Source: Mariaggregatimicrobium sp964498785 (GTDB taxonomy: Bacteria > Zhuqueibacterota > Zhuqueibacteria > Thermofontimicrobiales > Thiofontviventaceae). Taken from it: 31,231 bases of DNA. The stretch is taken from assembly GCA_964498785.1 (NCBI GenBank), contig CAZCJL010000076.1:1-31231 (forward strand), written 5' to 3'. Made by a program: the position numbers and the translations under genes. Of the stretch, positions 1 to 7,715 are shown piece by piece; position 1 is the stretch's first letter, and each line of letters begins with the position of its first letter. The notes under the pieces were generated by a model that was not told where the DNA came from, did no database searches, and was given only the letters and a program-made list of their open reading frames with translations.

Positions 1-136
1 CGAGAACATTGTTTAGGATTTTAAAATACCAACAAAATGGAATTGCACCCAATTGATCTTGCTTTTTAAGAGTAAATTTATTGAATCCATGTAGAAAATG
101 ATAGTGATTCCATATTAGAAAAGATTTTGTATCAAC

Positions 137-1912
137 ATGAGTAATTTAAATAAGATAAAAATTCTTTCTGAAGATTTAACGAATAAGATTGCCGCCGGAG
201 AGGTTGTGGATCGCCCGGCATCTGTTGTTAAAGAATTAGTTGAAAACTCCATTGATGCGGGAAGCGATCTGATCACAGTAATTATTAAAGGCGGTGGGAA
301 ATCATTGATTCAGGTTGTTGACAATGGCGCCGGAATGACTCGTGAAGATGCGATTCTGTCGGTTCAACGTCACACGACAAGTAAAATAGCGACATATAAT
401 GATCTTCATAATATTCACACCCTTGGTTTTCGCGGAGAAGCGTTGGCGAGTATCGCGTCAATTTCCAGAATGGAGCTGCGCTCAACACTTCATAATAAAA
501 ATGAAGGGGTGCTAATTAAAATTGAAGGAGGCGTTGTTGAAGACGTTAGTTCTGTCGGAGATGTCCGCGGGACTTCGATTGCTGTAAAAAATCTGTTTTA
601 TAATACACCGGCACGGAGAAAATTTCTGAAACAGGATGAGACCGAATATCGATATATTTTGAACATCATGAATCGCTTTACTTTGGCATATCAGGATATA
701 GAATTTTCACTATACAATAATGATCAACAAATTTTTAATGTAAAACCAGCGACTCTTGAAAAACGAATTATTGAAGTATTGGGTAATCGATATCAAGAAA
801 AAATAATCGAAGTAAATGATGTTGCTAATTTTGTTCAAATTCGAGGGTTTGTTGGTAATCAGGAGAGTGCAAAAAAATCCCGGGCAGATCAGTATCTTTT
901 TTTGAATGGCCGATATATTCAGAATCGAGCATTAAACCATGCAATTATTTCTGCTTATGGTACAATCCTTCCGCGTGGTGAATTTCCGATGTATGCTATA
1001 TTCCTGGAAATTGATCCCCGGCGAATTGACGTGAATGTCCATCCATCGAAAATGGAGGTTAAATTTTCTGATGAGCGGATGGTTTACAGCATATTGAGAA
1101 AAGCGGTGAAAGATGCTCTATCAACCAATCAGGTGATTCCTTCGTTTCATTTTAAAGAGACCGAACTTCCTGAAGTTAAAAAAACACTTTTATCAAAAAG
1201 CTTTCAGACACAAATTCCATTGAGTGTTTTTGAAAGAGGGAATTTAGTGCAGGCCATCGACAAAGATGATGCAGACGATGCAACAGAGGCTGAGGTTCAA
1301 CCAGAACAGCAGCCGACAGCGGCGATAAGAACACAGACGCATCTGGAGCGAGCCAATGTGTGGCAGATTCACAATAAGTACATTATTTCAGAAATAAAAA
1401 GTGGCTTTATTATTATCGATCAACATGCAGCACACGAGCGTATTCTATATGAAAAAGCGCTACATAGTTTTGAACGTAGTCATCCCAGTTCACAACAATT
1501 ATTATTTCCGATAGTAGTTGATTTAACCGCAGACGATTATTCGTACTTAATGGAAATTTTGCCGTTTTTAGAAAAGCTGGGATTTATTATTAAAGGATTT
1601 AGTGGTAATACGGTTGTTGTGGAAGGAATCCCGTCTGATACAAAACGAGCTAATAAAGAAAATATTATTCATGAAATTCTGGAAGATTATCATAAAAATA
1701 AAAACAACAGTCTTGATATTCGGGATAATGTGGCCAAATCGTATGCTTGCCGATCGGCAGTAAAATTTGGCGCCAGACTAAGCCTGGAAGAAATGAATTC
1801 GCTCATCGATCAGTTATTTGCCACCCAGAGTCCCTATTTTTGTCCTCATGGTCGGCCGGTTATTATCACCCTCGCTCTGGATGAATTAAGCAAACGTTTT
1901 GGACGGACATAA
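137..1912 (+). CDS. mutL: DNA mismatch repair protein MutL (endonuclease-type)
   Basis: MutL couples mismatch recognition by MutS to strand incision. The 591-residue protein has an N-terminal GHKL ATPase: ELVENSIDAG at about 33-42 with E36 and N37, DNGAGM at 62-67 and GFRGEAL at 97-103. A variable acidic/glutamine-rich linker lies around residues 370-410. The C-terminal dimerisation domain carries the metal-binding nuclease motif DQHA-x2-E-x4-E at 428-439, then ACR at 537-539 and CPHGRP at 569-574. These motifs mark a MutL with its own nicking activity, as in bacteria lacking MutH. The ATG at 137 lacks a clear Shine-Dalgarno site but gives the usual MutL N-terminus. miaA follows 19 nt after the stop, so the two are probably cotranscribed. 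No mutS is in the window. Confidence 0.97.
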   Translation: MSNLNKIKILSEDLTNKIAAGEVVDRPASVVKELVENSIDAGSDLITVIIKGGGKSLIQVVDNGAGMTREDAILSVQRHTTSKIATYNDLHNIHTLGFRGEALASIASISRMELRSTLHNKNEGVLIKIEGGVVEDVSSVGDVRGTSIAVKNLFYNTPARRKFLKQDETEYRYILNIMNRFTLAYQDIEFSLYNNDQQIFNVKPATLEKRIIEVLGNRYQEKIIEVNDVANFVQIRGFVGNQESAKKSRADQYLFLNGRYIQNRALNHAIISAYGTILPRGEFPMYAIFLEIDPRRIDVNVHPSKMEVKFSDERMVYSILRKAVKDALSTNQVIPSFHFKETELPEVKKTLLSKSFQTQIPLSVFERGNLVQAIDKDDADDATEAEVQPEQQPTAAIRTQTHLERANVWQIHNKYIISEIKSGFIIIDQHAAHERILYEKALHSFERSHPSSQQLLFPIVVDLTADDYSYLMEILPFLEKLGFIIKGFSGNTVVVEGIPSDTKRANKENIIHEILEDYHKNKNNSLDIRDNVAKSYACRSAVKFGARLSLEEMNSLIDQLFATQSPYFCPHGRPVIITLALDELSKRFGRT

Positions 1913-1931
1913 AAATCAGCCAATACAATTC

Positions 1932-2873
1932 ATGAAAATTTCAATAGATCGAAAAAATGATGTGATTATCATTGTAGGCCCAACTGCAGTTGGGAAAACA
2001 AGTCTATCATTGCATATTGCCGGACAACTGGACAGTGAAATTGTTTCGGCAGATTCGCGCCAGATCTACAAGTTAATGGATATTGGCACTGCCAAACCGA
2101 CAATAGAGGAACAATGTCTGATTTTGCATCACTTTATTGATATCAAATTTCCGAATGAATATTATAGCGCCGGACAATATGCGCGGGAAGCACGGACAAC
2201 AATTCAGTCGATCCGGGAAAAGGACAGACTTCCCATCGTTGTCGGTGGTTCTGGTTTATATATCCGGGCGTTGGTGGATGGTTTTTTTACGGGCGAGATT
2301 GCTGATGAGGCCGTGAAAAAAAAGCTAATACAGGAAGAAGATGAAAAGGGACTTACATTTTTGTATCAAAAGTTAATTAGGGTTGATCCGGTGCTGGCGC
2401 AGAAGCTTCATCCAAATGATAGTCAACGGATAAAGCGGGCGCTGGAAGTATGGGAAGTCAGCGGAAAACCGCTGTCTCAATTCCAGAAGAAGCCAAATAA
2501 TTTGGCAAATTTCAATCCGGTTTATCTTGGGCTAACAATGGAACGCGAACGGTTATATCATCGTATAGAAAGAAGGGTTGACCAGATGTTAACTGATGGC
2601 CTTGTTGATGAAGTGAAAAGTATTGCAAAACTCGGGTATTCAAAGGATTTATCTGCGTTGCAGACAGTTGGGTATAAAGAAGTTTTTCAATATTTAGATA
2701 AAAGAATCAACTTTAATCAGATGGTTGAATTAATCAAACAAAAGAGCAGAAATTATGCAAAACGCCAATTCACATGGTTCAAAAAAGACAGGCGAATAAA
2801 TTGGTACAACATCACGGGGCCAAAAGATTTACAATCCCTGGCGACCACAATAGTAGTCTCTGTAAATAATTAA
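1932..2873 (+). CDS. miaA: tRNA dimethylallyltransferase MiaA
   Basis: MiaA transfers a dimethylallyl group to the N6 of A37 in tRNAs that read codons starting with U. The sequence shows the P-loop GPTAVGKT at residues 16-23, the DSRQIY segment followed by DIGTAKP, the GGSGLYIRAL motif, and the C-terminal KRQFTWF motif that contacts tRNA. The length of 313 residues is normal. I chose the ATG at 1932, 19 nt after mutL. A TTG at 1899 would overlap the end of mutL by 14 nt and add 11 residues without family-like character. Neither start has a good Shine-Dalgarno site. The mutL-miaA order is common in bacteria and supports the assignment. Confidence 0.95.
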   Translation: MKISIDRKNDVIIIVGPTAVGKTSLSLHIAGQLDSEIVSADSRQIYKLMDIGTAKPTIEEQCLILHHFIDIKFPNEYYSAGQYAREARTTIQSIREKDRLPIVVGGSGLYIRALVDGFFTGEIADEAVKKKLIQEEDEKGLTFLYQKLIRVDPVLAQKLHPNDSQRIKRALEVWEVSGKPLSQFQKKPNNLANFNPVYLGLTMERERLYHRIERRVDQMLTDGLVDEVKSIAKLGYSKDLSALQTVGYKEVFQYLDKRINFNQMVELIKQKSRNYAKRQFTWFKKDRRINWYNITGPKDLQSLATTIVVSVNN

Positions 2874-2894
2874 GTTAAAAAATAAAAATTTTAC

Positions 2895-2923
2895 TTGACT
2901 TTTTTTAAAAAAAAGATTAATTT
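2895..2923 (+). promoter_or_regulatory. Candidate promoter for the tRNA-Gly gene
   Basis: TTGACT at 2895-2900 and TAATTT at 2918-2923 are separated by 17 nt and sit just upstream of the tRNA, in the 76-nt gap after miaA. The -35 box is close to the sigma-70 consensus. The -10 box is weaker, and TATAAA at 2933-2938 is an alternative. The call rests on position and motif only. Confidence 0.35.
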
Positions 2924-2949
2924 AATCGAAAATATAAATTTTACCATAA

Positions 2950-3022
2950 GCGAATGTAGCTCAGTTGGTAGAGCGCTGGCTTCCCAAGCCAGTTGTCGCG
3001 GGTTCGAATCCCGTCATTCGCT
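2950..3022 (+). tRNA. tRNA-Gly (anticodon CCC)
   Basis: A complete cloverleaf can be drawn by eye. The acceptor arms GCGAATG and CATTCGC pair over 7 bp. The D arm is GCTC/GAGC around AGTTGGTA. The anticodon arm is CTGGC/GCCAG with loop TTCCCAA, so the anticodon is CCC and reads GGG. The T arm carries the TTCGAAT loop. The discriminator base is T, as expected for bacterial tRNA-Gly. CCA is not encoded. A T-rich stretch follows immediately. Confidence 0.97.
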
Positions 3023-3053
3023 CTCTTTTTTTGTTTCTTAAATTTTGCATTCT

Positions 3054-3069
3054 TGTGATATTTATCACG
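3054..3069. promoter_or_regulatory. CRP/FNR-family-like palindrome
   Basis: TGTGATATTTATCACG has the form TGTGA-N6-TCAC(G), with GTGATA and TATCAC as perfect arms around TT. This matches the general operator of CRP/FNR-superfamily regulators. It lies in the gap between the tRNA and the first envelope gene, about 130 nt upstream of its ATG. No such regulator is encoded in the window, so function is inferred from the motif alone. Confidence 0.3.
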
Positions 3070-3098
3070 GGAGAAAAGATGAAACTTAATAAAATTAG

Positions 3099-3158
3099 AA
3101 AAGTACACTGGTTGTGACAATATTAGAAAAATATCACATCAATGTACTTTTTATTTTT
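3099..3158 (+). terminator. AT-rich hairpin with T-run upstream of the envelope cluster
   Basis: AAAAGTACA at 3099-3107 pairs perfectly with TGTACTTTT at 3143-3151. Inside it TGTG pairs with CACA, and ATATT pairs with AATAT across a small bulge, leaving a short A-rich loop. A T-rich tract follows to about 3159. It could terminate the tRNA transcript or be a leader structure for the gene starting at 3201. The stem is poor in GC, so intrinsic termination is uncertain. Confidence 0.4.
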
Positions 3159-3200
3159 TAAATATAGTTACGTCATTAACTAAAACAGAAGGAGTATAAA

Positions 3201-4043
3201 ATGAAATCATTTCAATTAGTTGTACTGATTGCTGTATTGGTGTTTGGTCTTGCTTTTACAGCCAACGCTCAGTATGTTAATCAACAGGTTAGCGATAATG
3301 GTGCTATTAACTGGTCAAATCAGGTGATTCAGGCAACAGGCATCGGCGCCGGAAATCCAAACTTGCCACTTGTTTCTCAACGAGCTTCTGCAATCAGAGC
3401 GGCAAAATTGGACGCCTGGCGCAATCTACTGGAAACAGTGAAAGGCGTAAACTTAACATCAGAAACAACCGTTCAAAACGCAATGGTCACCAACGATATG
3501 ATTAGTACAAGAGTTCAGGGGATCGTCAAAAATACAACGATGGTCGGTGAACCCAAATATTTGTCTGATGGTTCCGTAGAAGTGACGATGGAAATGCCAA
3601 TCACCGGCGCATTAACAGATGTTGTTTTGCCAACCACAATTGATGGCCAACCCTGGACAGCCGGACAACCATACTATCAGGGGCAACAACAACCAACATC
3701 CACCTCTTATACCGGATTAATTATTGATGCAAAAGGACTGGGTGTTCGACCTGCAATGGCCCCTAAAATTCTTGATGACCAGGGAAATGAAATTTATGGA
3801 TCCCGATATGTGAGTCGTGAATGGGCTGTAAAAATGGGGATGGTTGGATATGATAAAGACCTTAATCGCGCGCGTTCAAACGACCGTGTTACAAATAATC
3901 CGATGGTTGTAAAAGCACAGAAAGTTTCCGGTCCGAATAAGGCAGATGTTGTTGTCTCTCAGCAGGATGCCGCGCAAATTAAAGCCAGCGCTGCCAATCA
4001 AAATTTTCTTGATAAATGTAAAGTGATGTTTATCGTTGACTAA
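3201..4043 (+). CDS. Secreted LPP20-like envelope protein
   Basis: A 280-residue exported protein. The N-terminus is a clear signal peptide, a hydrophobic stretch ending in ANA, with cleavage probably before Q24. Residues about 40-140 hold the RASAIRAAKLDAWRNLLE segment, then SETTVQNAM and RVQGIV. That pattern is typical of the LPP20/FlgT-N type alpha/beta domain found in envelope proteins. A linker rich in Q, P, Y and T lies at about 150-170. A second domain begins at TGLIIDAKGLGVRPAMAPKI (about 171-190) and contains DQGNEIYG. The mature N-terminus has no lipobox. GGAG at 3191-3194 fixes the ATG at 3201. It opens a five-gene envelope run and probably acts with those neighbours. Biochemical function is unknown; the fold assignment is by motif resemblance. 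Confidence 0.75.
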   Translation: MKSFQLVVLIAVLVFGLAFTANAQYVNQQVSDNGAINWSNQVIQATGIGAGNPNLPLVSQRASAIRAAKLDAWRNLLETVKGVNLTSETTVQNAMVTNDMISTRVQGIVKNTTMVGEPKYLSDGSVEVTMEMPITGALTDVVLPTTIDGQPWTAGQPYYQGQQQPTSTSYTGLIIDAKGLGVRPAMAPKILDDQGNEIYGSRYVSREWAVKMGMVGYDKDLNRARSNDRVTNNPMVVKAQKVSGPNKADVVVSQQDAAQIKASAANQNFLDKCKVMFIVD

Positions 4044-4088
4044 TAAATAATAAGATTCGCTATTTATTTTAAGAAAGGGAGAAATAGC

Positions 4089-5285
4089 ATGAGCAATAAA
4101 ATGAGATTTTTTGGAATATTTGTTGTGGTGCTTTTCACGATTTCGATGTTCGGATGTGGCCCAAAACCGGAAAAAGAAAAATCAGTTTTAGATACACCGC
4201 AAAATCATTTTAGCCGTGGAATGGTCGATTTTGAAAGAGGTAATCTGGCGCAGGCCATGAAATCGTTTGAAAGAGCAAAAGCCTTGAATCCGGACTATGC
4301 AGAAGCGTATTCCGGCCAGGCTTTGGTAACAGCCCAAAAAGCGCAGGATACAGAAGACGCGAAAGCTTCAGAAAAATTATTTAAAGAAGCGATTGATTTG
4401 GCAAATAAGGGAATTAATAAAAACGATAAATCCGTTGATGCGCATATCATCAAAGGTCGTGTGCTAACAATGCAGCGCAAAGGTGACGATTGGGTTAAGG
4501 ATGCTGCCAAAGCGTATGAAAAAGCAACGAAAATAAATCCAAAATCAGATAAAGCCTGGTATTATCTCGGATTGACTTACAAGCAGGGATTTGAATTTGG
4601 TAATGCTGTTGATGCATTCCGTAAGGTTGTCGCGCTTAAAGGAGAGTATGCTGAAGATGCAAACAGAGAATGGGAAATCGTTCAAAAAATAGAACGAGCA
4701 AAACCCGGCACAAAAGTTGGCGCAAAAGTGGCATTGATTTCCGAAATCGATCGGGCAGACCTCGCTGTATTGCTCATGGAAGAGTTAAAGTTGATGCAAC
4801 TTATTGAAAAAAAACGTCCCAGAGTATACGATAATAGCTTTCAAGCGCCGGACGATCCTACCAAAATGGAAGCAACAAAAGTCACTTCAATGGAAAAAGC
4901 AACAGATATTAATAGCCATTGGGCCGAGAGCTGGGTAAAAGATATTATGGAAGTTCAGATTCCAGGTCTTGAGCCATATCCGGATCATACGTTCAGACCT
5001 GATGAATATATTACCCGCGCAAATTATGCAAAAGTGATGGAAAGCATTATGATTATTGTGACCGGGGATGAAACACTCGCTACAAAATATATTGGTCAAC
5101 CTTCTAATTTTCCGGATGTCAGAGGAAGCCATTATGCTTATAATGCAATTTCATTAATGGTTGAGCGTGGTATTATGAACGCTGATAAAATAACAGGTGA
5201 ATTTCAATTGAACAACCACATGTCCGGTGCTGATGCACTCCTGGCAATTCGAGATTTTCAGAATGCACTACGAATTACTTTTTAA
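4089..5285 (+). CDS. Lipoprotein with TPR repeats and SLH domains
   Basis: A 398-residue predicted lipoprotein. A hydrophobic N-terminus ends in SMFGC, placing the lipid-modified cysteine at 23. TPR-like helices follow at about 39-72, 117-151 and 155-190, with typical alanine and proline spacing such as AKALNPDYAEAY. The C-terminal part looks like S-layer homology repeats: a partial one near EIDRADLAVLL (219-229), a full one at about 272-321 (INSHWAESWVKDI, then FRPDEYITRANYAKVM), and a more degenerate one at about 341-393 beginning FPDVRGSHYAYNAI. SLH repeats bind cell-wall polymers, and TPRs mediate protein contacts. The protein could therefore tether an outer-membrane complex to peptidoglycan (inference). 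A GGGAG site precedes the ATG. It lies 45 nt downstream of the LPP20-like gene and is followed by a strong terminator. Confidence 0.82.
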   Translation: MSNKMRFFGIFVVVLFTISMFGCGPKPEKEKSVLDTPQNHFSRGMVDFERGNLAQAMKSFERAKALNPDYAEAYSGQALVTAQKAQDTEDAKASEKLFKEAIDLANKGINKNDKSVDAHIIKGRVLTMQRKGDDWVKDAAKAYEKATKINPKSDKAWYYLGLTYKQGFEFGNAVDAFRKVVALKGEYAEDANREWEIVQKIERAKPGTKVGAKVALISEIDRADLAVLLMEELKLMQLIEKKRPRVYDNSFQAPDDPTKMEATKVTSMEKATDINSHWAESWVKDIMEVQIPGLEPYPDHTFRPDEYITRANYAKVMESIMIIVTGDETLATKYIGQPSNFPDVRGSHYAYNAISLMVERGIMNADKITGEFQLNNHMSGADALLAIRDFQNALRITF

Positions 5286-5292
5286 TTGAAAT

Positions 5293-5335
5293 AAAAAAAA
5301 GAGAGGCACGCAATAAACGGCCTCTCTTTTTTTTT
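5293..5335. terminator. Strong bidirectional intrinsic terminator
   Basis: GAGAGGC at 5301-5307 pairs perfectly with GCCTCTC at 5320-5326 around a 12-nt loop. The stem is flanked by eight A on the left and nine T on the right. It lies 8 nt after the TPR/SLH lipoprotein gene and separates the first two envelope genes from the next three. Confidence 0.9.
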
Positions 5336-5382
5336 ATAACTAAAGAATCAAGCGACGAACGGAACCAGATCAGACGGGTGCT

Positions 5383-5390
5383 GGTATTAT
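5383..5390 (+). promoter_or_regulatory. Candidate extended -10 promoter for the FlgT-like gene
   Basis: GGTATTAT, read with the preceding T, gives the extended -10 form TGGTATTAT. It lies between the terminator at 5293-5335 and the TTG start at 5442, where a new promoter is needed. I see no convincing -35 box. Confidence 0.3.
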
Positions 5391-5441
5391 AAATATGTTT
5401 GCTTGATTTTATTATTTTAATTTAATTGGAGGGGCTAAAAC

Positions 5442-6632
5442 TTGAAATCTAAGTATATTTTTCAACTGACGATTATAATTGTGCTATCGATATTTAGTAC
5501 AATTGCCCTTTCCCAGTCAGCATCCCAGCAGATAACAGCAATTGGCGTTGCGACTGTTTTCGGCGGAGATAAAGGCCTTGCGCGTGATCAGGCCATCGAT
5601 GATGCTCTCCGCAATGCTGTGGAACAGGGATTAGGAACATTCGTGCAGTCCTCAACTCTTGTCGAAAATTATCAGATGGTTTCTGATAACATTCTGTCCT
5701 GGTCTAATGGGTATGTAAAAAATTATCTGGTTGTATCTGAGGGAATGACCGATGCGACAACGTATCAGGTAAATATCCAGGCAGAATTGCAGTTGTCAAA
5801 TTTAAAGAATGATTGGGAATCGATCCGAAATATTATCAATCAGATGAGTAATCCCAGAATTCTGATTATTATGGAAGAACAAAATATTGGCCAATCGTAT
5901 GATCGCTATCATTTTCTATCAGTGGATATGACCAGTGCAGAAGCAACGCTAATCACTAAATTTCTCGAAAATGGATTTGAAGTTGTGGATGCTGCCACTA
6001 TGCGGGCCAATATTAAAAGAGAACAGGCTGCTGCTGTTCTGGCCGGAAATACACAGGCGGCAGCGAATATTGCAAAATCATTGGGCGCTGAAGTGATTAT
6101 CACAGGAAAGGCAGTGGCAAAAGTTGCTACCGGAATAAATTTAGGTGGAATGAAATCGTGCCAGGCAAATTTGACTGCTCGTGTTATTAAGGCAGACGTG
6201 GCCACCCTCATTGCAACATCCAGCACGCACGCGGCTTTTCCACATATTGACGAAGTAACCGGTGGTACAAAAGCCATTGAAAAAGCTGCAAATAAAATGG
6301 CGGCTGAGCTTATTAATAAAATTACTAAAAAATGGCGCGATGAATTTTATAACGCAACTTCTATTAAACTAAATGTTTCCGGCATCGAATCATTTACACA
6401 ATTAAATGATTTTAAGTCTACTATAAAATTTTATGTTCGCGGGATAACAGATATTTATCAAAGAAATTTTAATGCTGGTAATGCTGAATTAGATTTGAAG
6501 ATAACTGGAAATGCAGAACAATTAGCCCGCCAATTAGAGGTAAAGGATTTTGAAAAATTCGATATTCAGGTTGTTGGTATCACTATGAATAAGGTGGCAG
6601 TTAAAATTAAATCAAAAGAAAATGTAAATTAA
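5442..6632 (+). CDS. Exported FlgT-like protein
   Basis: A 396-residue exported protein with a signal peptide, cleavage likely after S24. Residues about 30-115 (QAIDDALRNAVEQGLGTFVQ, then LSWSNGYVKNYLV) match the N-terminal domain of FlgT-like proteins. Residues about 138-295 resemble the middle domain, an alpha/beta fold related to the CsgG and TolB N-terminal domains: NPRILIIMEE, FEVVDA, SLGAEVIITGKA. About 100 residues follow that I do not recognise. FlgT stabilises the flagellar outer-membrane rings in Vibrio, but homologous domains occur in non-flagellated bacteria, and no flagellar gene is in the window. The start is TTG, supported by GGAGGGG at 5428-5434 with 7-nt spacing. It is 15 nt upstream of the first CsgG gene and surely cotranscribed with it. 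Confidence 0.75.
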   Translation: MKSKYIFQLTIIIVLSIFSTIALSQSASQQITAIGVATVFGGDKGLARDQAIDDALRNAVEQGLGTFVQSSTLVENYQMVSDNILSWSNGYVKNYLVVSEGMTDATTYQVNIQAELQLSNLKNDWESIRNIINQMSNPRILIIMEEQNIGQSYDRYHFLSVDMTSAEATLITKFLENGFEVVDAATMRANIKREQAAAVLAGNTQAAANIAKSLGAEVIITGKAVAKVATGINLGGMKSCQANLTARVIKADVATLIATSSTHAAFPHIDEVTGGTKAIEKAANKMAAELINKITKKWRDEFYNATSIKLNVSGIESFTQLNDFKSTIKFYVRGITDIYQRNFNAGNAELDLKITGNAEQLARQLEVKDFEKFDIQVVGITMNKVAVKIKSKENVN

Positions 6633-6647
6633 AAAAGGAGTATCGTC

Positions 6648-7586
6648 GTGAGGAAGATTGTACCTATTCTGATTACTCTATTACTCCTGGTGGGTATCAT
6701 TTCTGATACATTAATTGCTCAGCAGGCAGATCAATTGAAACGGCTGAAAAAACGTGTGGCTGTTTTTGATTTTGAGGATAAGACAGATCGTCGTTGGCGC
6801 TGGTGGAGCGGACAGTCTGTTGGCCAGGGTATGGCGGACATGCTAACCACTGAACTCGTAAAGTCTGGAAAATATCGGGTAATGGAACGTCAGGCGATTG
6901 ATAAAATAATGCAGGAGCAAAACCTGGGACAAACAGGGGCCGTAACTCCCCAAAGCGCGGCAAAGGTTGGACAGCTTTTAGGAGTGGAATTAGCAATTAT
7001 TGGCGCAGTCACCGAATTTGGCTGGAAAAAAAGCGATATTGGTGGCCGCATTAAGAAAAAGGGCATCGGGCTTGGAGTTAGTTCTTCATCTGCTACTGTG
7101 GGAATAGATGTGCGTTTTACAAATACAAATACCGGTGAAATAATTTCGGCTGAAAACGTGCGCAAAGAAGAATCAAAAAGAGGTCTGGGAATTGATACGC
7201 AACAATTTTCATTCAAAGATCGAAATCAGTTCGACCAGTCCCTTGTTGGAAAAGCCGCGCGTAAGGCAGTTGAGGAAATCATGAAAAAGCTGGATGTTCA
7301 GATGAATTCTGTCCCCTGGCAAGCTAAAATTATTAGAGTATCCGGTAATACGGTTTATATCAATTCAGGTGCGGAGGCCGGGGTAAAAGTTGGCGATGTT
7401 TTCGCGGTTTATTCAAAAGGTGAAGAGCTGATTGATCCTGATACTGGCTTATCACTGGGAGCCGAAGAAGAAAAAATCGGTGAAATCGGAGTGACCAGCA
7501 ATAATATTGGTAACGGTAAAGCATCAAAATGCGTCATCAAGTCTGGCGCCGGATTTGAATCTGGTAATTTGGTGCGAACAAAGTAA
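6648..7586 (+). CDS. CsgG-family outer-membrane assembly protein (paralogue 1)
   Basis: A 312-residue exported protein, cleavage probably near A24, without a lipobox cysteine. The CsgG-type domain spans about 36-222. Its marks are RVAVFDFEDKT, GMADMLTTELVKSGKYRVMERQ, EQNLGQTG, AAKVGQLLGVELAIIGAVTE, NTNTGEII and the closing KAARKAVEEIMKKL helix. In curli, CsgG is the nonameric outer-membrane export pore. Many homologues serve other or unknown envelope roles. Residues about 230-312 form a small beta-rich tail (IIRVSGNTVYINSGAEAGVKVGD) like the FlgT C-terminal domain, which E. coli CsgG lacks. An unusual RRWRWW cluster lies near residues 48-53. GTG start, with GGAG 7 nt upstream. No CsgA, CsgB, CsgE or CsgF is nearby. 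Confidence 0.88.
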   Translation: MRKIVPILITLLLLVGIISDTLIAQQADQLKRLKKRVAVFDFEDKTDRRWRWWSGQSVGQGMADMLTTELVKSGKYRVMERQAIDKIMQEQNLGQTGAVTPQSAAKVGQLLGVELAIIGAVTEFGWKKSDIGGRIKKKGIGLGVSSSSATVGIDVRFTNTNTGEIISAENVRKEESKRGLGIDTQQFSFKDRNQFDQSLVGKAARKAVEEIMKKLDVQMNSVPWQAKIIRVSGNTVYINSGAEAGVKVGDVFAVYSKGEELIDPDTGLSLGAEEEKIGEIGVTSNNIGNGKASKCVIKSGAGFESGNLVRTK

Positions 7587-7597
7587 TCAAAACCAGC

Positions 7598-7676
7598 AAA
7601 ACCTCCTGCAAGTTTACACTTCATTGTTTTAGATGTGTTCATGAAAAATTGATATGAAAACCTGCAGGAGGTTTTT
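7598..7676. terminator. Perfect 13-bp stem with a very large loop between the two CsgG genes
   Basis: AAAACCTCCTGCA at 7598-7610 is the exact reverse complement of TGCAGGAGGTTTT at 7663-7675, with a further T at 7676. The loop is 52 nt. The stem plus T-run resembles an intrinsic terminator after the first CsgG gene. The long loop is atypical and could hide a small structured RNA or an attenuator acting on the second CsgG gene. Confidence 0.6.
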
Positions 7677-7715
7677 CGTAATATGACATAAAGATAAGAG
7701 GGGAATTAACATTTT

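Noticed and set aside
3..56. Open frame from the left edge to a TGA, possibly the 3' end of a preceding gene
   Set aside because: Only 17 residues are visible, with no recognisable motif, and the composition fits noncoding sequence equally well.
4042..4068. AATAAATA/TATTTATT hairpin after the LPP20-like gene
   Set aside because: An all-AT stem of 8 bp without a T-run in an AT-rich genome is expected by chance and unlikely to terminate transcription.
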